From: Aeromonas aquatica
GTDB lineage: Bacteria; Pseudomonadota; Gammaproteobacteria; Enterobacterales; Aeromonadaceae
DNA length: 64,000 nt
Direction: 5' to 3'
Assembly (NCBI RefSeq): GCF_000764655.1
Contig: NZ_JRGL01000155.1
Span: 1-64,000, forward strand
The position numbers and the translations under genes are program-made. The notes beneath the pieces were generated by a model that did no database searches, was not told where the DNA came from, and saw only the letters and a program-made list of their open reading frames with translations. Positions 20,307 through 26,649 of this stretch are shown here, piece by piece (position 1 is the stretch's first letter; each line of letters starts with the position of its first letter).

Positions 20307-21421
20307 CAGCGGGTCTCCTGGGTTAGCTGGGCGATGGCGGCATGGATCTGGTCGAGCTGGGCCGGGCTGACGCTGCGCACGTCGATCTCGATGTGGCCCT
20401 CGTTGGCCTTGTAGCCGCGGCAGTAGATGGCCGGATTGCCCTGTTGCAGGCGATCCACCAGCTGCAGGGTGGTGATGCCGAGCCGGGCATGGTCGAAGGC
20501 GATGTCGGTGCGGGCGATGTCGCGCCCGGCACTGTCCCACACCACCTGGGCCCTGACGCCGGGCAACTGGTTGAGGCGCTCGATGAAGGGGGTCATCTTG
20601 GCCACCATGGCGGCACCACTCTCCTTCTCCTTGACCAGATAGCGCTCGATGGCGTGGGTCAGGCCGAGGATCCCCTCCTTGCCTACCTTCATGGCGCGGC
20701 CTATGCCGTTGGTCTGCTGCTTGACCCACTCCACATACTGGCGTTTGCCGAGCACCAGGCCGCTGGTGGGTCCCTCGATGGCCTTGGCGCCACTGTAGAT
20801 GACCAGATCCGCCCCCTGGCTGTAGTAGAGCTGCAAGTCTTCTTCCGCGGCCGCATCGACGATGAGCGGCAGCTGGTGGGCTCTGGCCACCTCGGCGGCC
20901 TGGGCCACCGACAGAATGCTCTTCTGCACGCAGTGGTGAGACTTGATGTAGAGGATGGCGGCGGTATTGGGGTTGATGGCGGCGGCCAGCTGGGCGGGGG
21001 AGCATTCGTTGGCATAGCCAGCCTCCACCACCTTGCCGCCACCCAGATTGACCATGGTGCCCACCGGGGCGCCGAAGTTCACGTTGTGGCCCTTGGGCAG
21101 CACTATCTCGCTCGGCACCCCGTGGGAGTGGGCGTGCAGCTGCTCCAGCCGGTAGGCATCGCCGCGCACTATGACGGCGGCCACCGACTGGGCGATGCCG
21201 GCACTGGCGCAGGAGACCACCACCGCATCCTCCACGCCTAGCAGGCCGGCGAGGTAGGCGCCGGTCTTGTTGACCAGATCCTTCACCTCGAAGTAGTGGC
21301 CTAGGCCGAAGTTGACCGCGTCGACCACCTCCTGTTCCGGGGTGGAGACGCCGAGGAGGGTCATGCGCCCGGAGGCGTTGATCACCGGTTTGAGCTGATA
21401 TTTCTCATACACAGAAGGCAT
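20306..21421 (-). CDS. dgaE: DgaE/SelA-like PLP-dependent ammonia-lyase
   Basis: 371 aa from MPSVYEKYQLKPVINASGRMT; an in-frame ATG 15 bases upstream (MENPT) is possible. It is a fold-type I PLP enzyme of the SelA/DgaE group, with probable PLP lysine in DLVIYSGAKAIEGPTSG. In Salmonella, DgaE removes ammonia from D-glucosaminate-6-phosphate to give 2-keto-3-deoxy-6-phosphogluconate. It is not selenocysteine synthase: it is much shorter than SelA and sits beside the aldolase. The start overlaps the amidohydrolase gene by about 17 bases. The substrate here is inferred. Confidence 0.85.
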   Translation of the reverse strand: MPSVYEKYQLKPVINASGRMTLLGVSTPEQEVVDAVNFGLGHYFEVKDLVNKTGAYLAGLLGVEDAVVVSCASAGIAQSVAAVIVRGDAYRLEQLHAHSHGVPSEIVLPKGHNVNFGAPVGTMVNLGGGKVVEAGYANECSPAQLAAAINPNTAAILYIKSHHCVQKSILSVAQAAEVARAHQLPLIVDAAAEEDLQLYYSQGADLVIYSGAKAIEGPTSGLVLGKRQYVEWVKQQTNGIGRAMKVGKEGILGLTHAIERYLVKEKESGAAMVAKMTPFIERLNQLPGVRAQVVWDSAGRDIARTDIAFDHARLGITTLQLVDRLQQGNPAIYCRGYKANEGHIEIDVRSVSPAQLDQIHAAIAQLTQETR

Positions 21422-22544
21422 GGTGGGATTTTCCATATTGAGTGAGAACCAGGTCACCGCCCACCAGGGCGGCGAGGGGAAGCAGTTGCAGATCGCCGCT
21501 ACGCGACTGGGTTTCGGTATCCATAAACAGGGCCGGGCCGCTGGCCAGTTCGAACAGGGTCAGATCGGCGTCGGCTCCCAGCTCGAGTCGTCCCTTGCCA
21601 GGGAGGCGGAGCGCCTCGGCGGCCTGACTGGTGACGCAGGCGAGCACCTGCTCCAGCGTCATGCCGATGGCGAGAAACTTGGACATCACGTGGGCCAGGC
21701 TGTACACGGGCCCCTTGATGCGGTTCTTGCAGTAGATATCCGAGCTGATGGTGTGGGGCAGGATCCCCTGACGGATGGCGGCCTCCGCCACCTCGAAGCT
21801 GAAGCTGGCGCCGCCGTGGCCGATGTCGAGCCGCAGGCCCCGTTGCAGCGCCTCGCGCACCGCGACCCGCAGCTCGCCGGCCGGGGTCAGGATGCGGTTG
21901 GGCTTGCCGTTGAAGCAGTGGGTCAGCAGATCCCCCTGGCCGAGCAGGGCGACGATCTCGTCCAGCTCGGGCGGGGTGTTGCCCACATGTACCATCAGCG
22001 GCAACTGGCCGTGGGCCTGTTGCAGCGCCTTGGCCATGCGCAGCGGCTGCAGACCGTTCTCGCCCACTACGCTGCCGCTCATACGGGCCTTGAGGCCGAC
22101 GATGAACCGCGGGTGGCGGGCGATGGCGGCAGACGCCAGCCCGACATCCAGATCCCGGCTGTCGGCCAGCTCGTTCTGGCGCAGCAGGCCAATGCGGGAG
22201 ATGTTGAGCAGGGCGTGCACCCGGGTCTTGCAACCGGCCGCCAGTCGCTGGAACGCGTCCACGTCATCGGCGCCCGTGCTGCCGGCATCGATGACGGTGG
22301 TGACGCCGGACTCTACGCCGACCTTGTCCGGCTCATCCTGATAGATGGGGGAGGCGGGATAGCAGTGGGTGTGGCCGTCGATCCAGCCCGCGCTCACCCC
22401 GACCGCACCGGCCAGAGTGAGGGTTTGCTTCGCCTCGGCCGTCGCTGGCAGCTGGCCGAGGGCCGCAATCTTGCCGTCCTGGATGGCGATGTCGATGAGC
22501 TGGCCATTTCCCTGGCGCCCCGCTCTGATGATCATGTCATACAT
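21405..22544 (-). CDS. Amidohydrolase/deacetylase family metal-dependent hydrolase
   Basis: 379 aa amidohydrolase. Metal-binding features are visible: DGHTHCYP (HxH), GLKARMSGS (candidate carboxylated lysine), MVHVGNTPPE, LLTHCFNG and DIGHGGASFSFE, then TISSDIYCKN with a late aspartate. I recall this as the family named EF_0837/AHA_3915 of unknown substrate, in the group annotated as amidohydrolase/deacetylase. Its place directly before the DgaE-like enzyme suggests that it removes an acyl group or opens a cyclic amide, exposing the amine that DgaE then eliminates. Confidence 0.85.
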   Translation of the reverse strand: MYDMIIRAGRQGNGQLIDIAIQDGKIAALGQLPATAEAKQTLTLAGAVGVSAGWIDGHTHCYPASPIYQDEPDKVGVESGVTTVIDAGSTGADDVDAFQRLAAGCKTRVHALLNISRIGLLRQNELADSRDLDVGLASAAIARHPRFIVGLKARMSGSVVGENGLQPLRMAKALQQAHGQLPLMVHVGNTPPELDEIVALLGQGDLLTHCFNGKPNRILTPAGELRVAVREALQRGLRLDIGHGGASFSFEVAEAAIRQGILPHTISSDIYCKNRIKGPVYSLAHVMSKFLAIGMTLEQVLACVTSQAAEALRLPGKGRLELGADADLTLFELASGPALFMDTETQSRSGDLQLLPLAALVGGDLVLTQYGKSHHAFCV

Positions 22545-22562
22545 GCTGATGACCTCTGAAAT

Positions 22563-22580
22563 GCCGCCCCCAAGGGCGGC
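22563..22580 (-). other. Intercistronic hairpin between DUF4310 and amidohydrolase genes
   Basis: Stem GCCGCCC / GGGCGGC with a four-base loop in the 42-base gap that separates the membrane-protein half of the operon from the catabolic half. There is no T run. It may act in mRNA processing or stoichiometry. Confidence 0.45.
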
Positions 22581-22586
22581 CTGTGC

Positions 22587-23237
22587 TTAGACCAGGGCGA
22601 TCGGGAAGAAGGTCCCGAGCAGCATGGCACCCAGGATGGCGCCGCCGGTGATGGGCTTGCCCCACACGTAGAACAGCAGCGCACCCAGCAGAGAGCCCAG
22701 CCCGATGGGGATGGAGGCGCCCATGGCGGAGAGGATGATCAGGGGGCCGAGGAAGCGCCCCGAGCTGTTGCCCGCGCCCATCATCACATCCGCCCCGTAG
22801 GTGGAGTTGCTCTGGTTGATGGTGAACTTGCGCGCCAGGATGATGATGCCGCCGATGGCGACCCCGATTGCCATGCCGGTCACCAGGGAGGCACCGAAGT
22901 TCTCTATCGGGTAGACGATGCCGGCTCCCAGCAACAGGGCGGGGACGCCCAGTCCGACCCCGGTCTGAATGGCGCCGCCGATATCCAGGATCCCCACCAG
23001 GGAGCCCTCGATGATGCGGGCGAACAGGAAGCTGGCCCCGAAGGCCGCGACCGCGCCATAGGCGCCGGTGTCCATCCCGGCTTTCAGCATGGAGACGAAG
23101 GCCACCTCGTTGAAGGCTCCGACTCCATACAGGTAGAACATATGGGTCCCGGCGAAGACGCCGGCCGAGAGCAGGCCGACGAAGATGGGGAAGGACCAGT
23201 CGGCATACCAGAAGTTGTTTCTCAGTTTCTCATCCAT
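22587..23237 (-). CDS. DUF4310 membrane protein (EF_0833/AHA_3914 type)
   Basis: 216 aa, very hydrophobic and glycine/alanine-rich, with about six predicted membrane helices. The first begins near residue 14 (WSFPIFVGLLSAGVFAGTHM) and the last ends at the C-terminus (GGAILGAMLLGTFFPIALV). A conserved-looking centre reads GILDIGGAIQTGVGLGVPAL. I recognise it as DUF4310, function unknown. It lies 11 bases after DUF4311 and the two probably form one membrane complex. The glycine-rich amphipathic segments recall PTS EIIC/EIID membrane domains, but this is only a resemblance. Confidence 0.85.
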   Translation of the reverse strand: MDEKLRNNFWYADWSFPIFVGLLSAGVFAGTHMFYLYGVGAFNEVAFVSMLKAGMDTGAYGAVAAFGASFLFARIIEGSLVGILDIGGAIQTGVGLGVPALLLGAGIVYPIENFGASLVTGMAIGVAIGGIIILARKFTINQSNSTYGADVMMGAGNSSGRFLGPLIILSAMGASIPIGLGSLLGALLFYVWGKPITGGAILGAMLLGTFFPIALV

Positions 23238-23248
23238 GTGGTGGCCCC

Positions 23249-24025
23249 TTATTTGCCGCTAAGCAGGTTATGGACGTTCTCCAGCCACAGGGGGATGCCC
23301 ATGTGGAAGGATTCAATCAGTTTCATATCGAAGCCGCGGAAGAATCCGCTCAGCACGAACAGCAGCACGATGGCGCCCATCATCACGCGAGTGACATGGT
23401 TCCAGCCGCTCTCTTCCACCCCTTTGCCGATCAGGATGCCGAGCACCAGACCCGGCACGGCGTTGCCCATGATGAGCTGCGCCAGACCGCCGAAGATGGT
23501 GGCCCAGAAGCCGGACTTCTTGCCCGCCTCGATGGCGGCCAGCCAGAAGATCACCGGCATGACGGTGTTGACCAGCAGGTTGGCGGCCGGCACCAGTACC
23601 TTGACGGCGGTGACCTGCAGGGCCTCGGGAACAGCGGCGGCGGTGCTGTTGAGGAAGGCGACGACGATGGCACCAATGATGCCGCCGGCGATGGCCATCT
23701 TCTTGGGATCGTGCAAGGTGGTGGCGAGATCCCGGTTCTTGACCAGCAGCGCGGCCGTGGCCCAGTGCGGGATGATGCGGTGATCCACGTCCTGGGTGAA
23801 GGCACCGGCCGCCACTGTGGAGGCCCAGGCGTTGAAGAAGAAGCCGAGGCCGAAGGAGAAGTGGGAGGCGGGATCCCCTTCGCAGGAGTTGAGCTCACCC
23901 AGGGTTCGGAAAGCGCCCATACCCTGCACGGTCGGGGCGTGGAACATCCGCGCCGCGCCGGCTCCCACCCCGACGCCCACCAGGCCGCCGATGATCAATG
24001 ATTTGAAAAGAATGATTAGAAACAT
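23249..24025 (-). CDS. DUF4311 membrane protein (EF_0832/AHA_3913 type)
   Basis: 258 aa with about six or seven hydrophobic helices: a glycine-rich first helix (LIIGGLVGVGVGAGAARMF), a polar loop with ELNSCEGDPASHF, then helices near 110-130, 140-160, 170-200 and 215-235. I recognise DUF4311, function unknown. The conserved charged/polar loop ASHFSFGLGFFFNAWAST and the DVDHRIIPHW segment are candidate functional sites. It lies between DUF4312 (39-base gap) and DUF4310. Confidence 0.85.
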   Translation of the reverse strand: MFLIILFKSLIIGGLVGVGVGAGAARMFHAPTVQGMGAFRTLGELNSCEGDPASHFSFGLGFFFNAWASTVAAGAFTQDVDHRIIPHWATAALLVKNRDLATTLHDPKKMAIAGGIIGAIVVAFLNSTAAAVPEALQVTAVKVLVPAANLLVNTVMPVIFWLAAIEAGKKSGFWATIFGGLAQLIMGNAVPGLVLGILIGKGVEESGWNHVTRVMMGAIVLLFVLSGFFRGFDMKLIESFHMGIPLWLENVHNLLSGK

Positions 24026-24064
24026 CCAACATGTCCTTTTTGTGGGGTTGTGCCCGTCGAGGCA

Positions 24065-24361
24065 TCACACCAGGGTGAACGTCACCTTGTCGGCGTCCAG
24101 GCTGCTGACCTTGACCGTGATCTCCAGCTGGACGCGGAACTCGCGGCGCTGGCGTGGCAGGAAGAAGAACAGGAACTTCTCCACCCGGACCGACTCCTCG
24201 GCCTTGAGCACCCGTACCTCGACCGGCTCGATCCGCAGCATCACCCGCGGGTTGTCCTTGAGCAGGCTGTGCTGCACCTGGCTGAGGGCGGAAGCGAACG
24301 CCTGCTGGCGGGTCGTCCCCTTGCCGTTGACGATGACCTGGGTGGTGAAGTCCTCTTTCAT
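24065..24361 (-). CDS. DUF4312 small soluble protein (EF_0831/AHA_3912 type)
   Basis: 98 aa, soluble, mixed alpha/beta, beginning MKEDFTTQVIVNGKGTTRQQ and with a hydrophobic/basic KFLFFFLPRQRREF segment near residue 65. No catalytic motif is obvious. I recognise DUF4312. The start codon overlaps the SFCGS stop by one base, so the two small proteins are made in coupled amounts, consistent with a complex. Confidence 0.83.
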   Translation of the reverse strand: MKEDFTTQVIVNGKGTTRQQAFASALSQVQHSLLKDNPRVMLRIEPVEVRVLKAEESVRVEKFLFFFLPRQRREFRVQLEITVKVSSLDADKVTFTLV

Positions 24362-24726
24362 CAGGCGCGACCGTGTTTCTTGGCGAAGGCTTCGATCAGC
24401 TTCTGGCCCAGCTCTTCCTTGTCCATGAAGCCGAAGCCGAGCACCACGCAGCCGTCATTGATGGCGGTGACGCCCTCCTCGACGGAGCGCATGCCGTAGC
24501 GGCATTTGTAGCCGTACTTGGTCTGGGCGGTGATGGCGCCGGCGCCGCCGCTGCCGCAGAAGGAGATGCCGAGATCCGCCTGCTCCTTGTTCATCACATC
24601 ACCGAGCTTCATGTCCGCGGCCATGCCGGGGATGACGGTCACGCTGGCACCGGCGGCTTCCGCCCCTGCGCCCACTTTCTGACCCTTGCCGAGACGATCT
24701 CCAATCACGAGTTTGATGGCTGACAT
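24361..24726 (-). CDS. Glycine-rich SFCGS family protein (EF_0830/AHA_3911 type)
   Basis: 121 aa, soluble, with the family-defining motif around C57, ISFCGSGGAGAITAQ, and a second cysteine pair region (C75, C93). It begins with a beta strand and basic-glycine stretch (KLVIGDRLGKGQKVGAG). The function is unknown. The arrangement strand-SFCGSGGAG-helix loosely resembles the cysteine loop of small PTS EIIB proteins, which would make C57 a candidate phosphorylation site; this is my inference. AGGAGA precedes the ATG. Confidence 0.85.
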   Translation of the reverse strand: MSAIKLVIGDRLGKGQKVGAGAEAAGASVTVIPGMAADMKLGDVMNKEQADLGISFCGSGGAGAITAQTKYGYKCRYGMRSVEEGVTAINDGCVVLGFGFMDKEELGQKLIEAFAKKHGRA

Positions 24727-25104
24727 TTAGTTATCTCCTGTGGTTACTGGTCGAGCAGCTGAGCTGAGTTCATTTTCTTTGGCAACTTCGAAATGGACGG
24801 ACAAGAGGTGCGCCTCTTCATGGGCCAGCCTGTCCAGCCAGGCGACGACCTGTTCGGCCAGTCGCAGGGAAAGGGGGGAGATCTCCTCGAACAGGCTGAG
24901 GTCGACCTCCGGCAGGGATTCACCGCTGTGGGAGCGCCACACCATGGCTTTGACGTGGGAGGCGAGCATCTGCTTCTGCACCTCGTTGGGGATGATGCCT
25001 TGCTCGCCGAGCAGGCTGTGGATGCGGGCCAGGACCAGCTCGGTCTTGCGCAGCAACTGCGGACTGTCCGGGGTCAGGGCGGTGTCATGGGTGTCGGTAG
25101 TCAA
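24727..25104 (-). CDS. Small stand-alone PRD-domain protein (EF_0829/AHA_3910 type)
   Basis: 125 aa, one PRD-like domain without DNA-binding or enzyme domains. The conserved histidines are H50 (in MLASHVKAM) and H104 (in HLLSVHFEVAKEN). The only plausible start is a TTG at 25102-25104, preceded by GGAGAG at seven bases; the next in-frame methionine is residue 46, inside the domain. It is the first gene of the operon and is directly adjacent to the SFCGS gene. PRDs are usually phosphorylated by HPr or EIIB on histidine, so it may be a PTS-linked sensor or a structural relative used for assembly. Confidence 0.8.
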   Translation of the reverse strand: MTTDTHDTALTPDSPQLLRKTELVLARIHSLLGEQGIIPNEVQKQMLASHVKAMVWRSHSGESLPEVDLSLFEEISPLSLRLAEQVVAWLDRLAHEEAHLLSVHFEVAKENELSSAARPVTTGDN

Positions 25105-25178
25105 TGTCTGCTCTCCAAGGCTGGCAGAAGGAATAGCCTTACCCTAAGCCCGGGGGGAAACGCAGAGGAGGCAGTGTT

Positions 25179-25198
25179 TTTCCGATTCGAAATGGAAA
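25179..25198. promoter_or_regulatory. Imperfect palindrome, candidate operator of the accessory operon
   Basis: TTTCC and GGAAA arms flank a TTCGAA core over 20 bp (16 of 20 positions symmetric), about 75 bases ahead of the first gene. It is a plausible target of the PRD regulator. The sequence is seen; the role is inferred. Confidence 0.4.
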
Positions 25199-25217
25199 TC
25201 CCAGGTCGGGACTCCTC

Positions 25218-25232
25218 GAAAGGGGCCCTTTC
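25218..25232. promoter_or_regulatory. Perfect 15-bp inverted repeat upstream of the accessory operon
   Basis: GAAAGGG and CCCTTTC arms around a single G. It could be an operator half of a regulator site or an RNA hairpin in the leader. Confidence 0.35.
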
Positions 25233-25331
25233 TGTGTGCCAGGGGAGCAAAGGGGGGCTATCGGAGCCGACTCTATGTGATCGGACCCGCACTTTCGCGG
25301 CGGTGACCTGGGTGGGGTCGTTGGTGGAAAC

Positions 25332-25347
25332 TGTGAGTCATCTCACG
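25332..25347. promoter_or_regulatory. CRP-like site upstream of the accessory operon
   Basis: TGTGA-N6-TCACG matches the CRP consensus (TGTGA-N6-TCACA) at nine of ten positions. It lies 228 bases from the TTG start of the first gene and downstream of degS, so carbon catabolite control of the catabolic operon is the likely use. The promoter itself was not clearly identified. Confidence 0.5.
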
Positions 25348-25390
25348 GAGTACGGGAGAACTCATGGGGGGAACCGGGGAGGGAGGAGTG

Positions 25391-25416
25391 ACAAGGGGCG
25401 CCAATGCGCCCCTTGT
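25391..25416 (-). terminator. Hairpin after degS
   Basis: An 11-bp perfect stem (ACAAGGGGCGC / GCGCCCCTTGT) with a four-base loop, 22 bases after the degS stop. There is no clear T run on the minus strand, so termination may be incomplete. Confidence 0.5.
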
Positions 25417-25438
25417 GGTGGTCGAGTCTAGCCTAGCC

Positions 25439-26560
25439 TCAGCTGGCGGAGGCGGCGCTGGTGCTCGGCAGGTTCTGGTAGCGCACGTCTTCCTCGATGA
25501 CGACCTCCACCTCCAGTGGCTTGCCGTTGCGGATCACCGAGATGGTCAGCTTGGTGCCGGGACGGCTCTCGACGATCTTGTCCATGACGGAGCGCACGCC
25601 GCTGATGGCCTCACCGTTGACCTTGAGCAGCACATCCCCGCGCTTGAGGCCTGCCTTGCTGGCTGGCCCGTCGGGATCCAGGCTCTCCACTACCAGGCCC
25701 TGCAGATCGCCCAGATTCATCATGCGCGCGACTATGGGGTTGATCTCGACGCTGGAGATGCCGAGGTAGCCGCGAATGACTCGGCCATTGGCGATCAGCT
25801 CGTCCATGATGCGTTTGGCCAGCTTGTAGGGGATGGCGAAGCTGATGCCGTAGCTCTCCTGATTGCCGTTGAGGTGATAGGCGGCGGTGTTGATGCCCAC
25901 CAGATCGCCGCGGCCGTTGACCAGGGCGCCGCCCGAGTTGCCCTCGTTGATGGCGGCATCGGTCTGCAGCAGATCCTGCCGGCCGTTGCTGTCCGGCCCC
26001 ATGCTGGAGAGGCCGATGCGACCGGTGGCGCTGATGATGCCCTGGGTGATGGTCTGGCCGACGTTGTAGGGGTTGCCGATGGCGAGCACCACGTCCCCCA
26101 CGTCCGGCAGCCGCTCAGGATCTTGCGGGATCACCGGCAGGTTATCGGATTCGATGTAGAGCACTGCCAGATCGGTCAGCTTGTCGGTGCCGACCAGCTC
26201 GGCGCTGAAGACCCGGCCATCTTGCAGTGCGACTATGATCTGGTCCGCGTCGGCGATGACGTGGTAGTTGGTCAGCACGTGGCCGCGTTGGTTCATGATG
26301 ACACCTGAGCCCAGCCCTTGCGGCCTGAGTTCGGCCTTTTCGCCGCGATTGCCGGCGAAACTGCGGGTGTAGATGTTGACGACGGCCGGGCCGGCGCGAT
26401 GGGCGGCATAGGAGAAACTCAGCTCACGGGCATTGGTGATGAGACCCGGCAGGGGCGCGCCACCCCTGAAATTGGGGAACAGCAGCAACAGGAGCGCGGC
26501 GACGGTGAGGCCGAAGCCGACAGACTTGCCCAAGTAACTGATCAAAGGTGGGATTTTCAT
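25439..26560 (-). CDS. degS: DegS, inner-membrane stress-sensor protease
   Basis: 373 aa. An N-terminal membrane anchor (about residues 12-30) is followed by a trypsin-like domain with the catalytic triad visible in TNYHVIAD (His), DLAVL (Asp) and NEGNSGGAL (Ser), and one PDZ domain. It senses misfolded porin C-termini and makes the first cut in RseA to release sigma-E. The single PDZ and anchor separate it from DegQ/DegP. It follows degQ after an 89-base gap that has a terminator, so it may also have its own promoter. Confidence 0.95.
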   Translation of the reverse strand: MKIPPLISYLGKSVGFGLTVAALLLLLFPNFRGGAPLPGLITNARELSFSYAAHRAGPAVVNIYTRSFAGNRGEKAELRPQGLGSGVIMNQRGHVLTNYHVIADADQIIVALQDGRVFSAELVGTDKLTDLAVLYIESDNLPVIPQDPERLPDVGDVVLAIGNPYNVGQTITQGIISATGRIGLSSMGPDSNGRQDLLQTDAAINEGNSGGALVNGRGDLVGINTAAYHLNGNQESYGISFAIPYKLAKRIMDELIANGRVIRGYLGISSVEINPIVARMMNLGDLQGLVVESLDPDGPASKAGLKRGDVLLKVNGEAISGVRSVMDKIVESRPGTKLTISVIRNGKPLEVEVVIEEDVRYQNLPSTSAASAS

Positions 26561-26610
26561 GTCATTCTCATCCGTACATGCTGCGCGCAGAGAATAACAT
26601 TATCGGTGGA

Positions 26611-26641
26611 TAAAAATCACCCGCGGCGGTTGCCGCGGGTG
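26611..26641 (-). terminator. Terminator of degQ
   Basis: On the minus strand, stem CACCCGCGGC / GCCGCGGGTG with a four-base loop is followed by ATTTTTA, eight bases after the degQ stop. Confidence 0.8.
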
Positions 26642-26649
26642 TGAGGGAC

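Noticed and set aside
25224-25241. Possible sigma-54 promoter ahead of the accessory operon (TGGCAC on the minus strand)
   Set aside because: The -24 half is good but the -12 position reads AAGG instead of TTGC at the required spacing, and the operon regulator lacks the AAA+ domain needed for sigma-54.
25101-25292. 63-codon minus-strand frame ahead of the small PRD gene
   Set aside because: It overlaps the regulatory palindromes and the ribosome-binding site of the TTG start, and the sequence resembles no protein I know. A leader peptide is not excluded, but there is no support.
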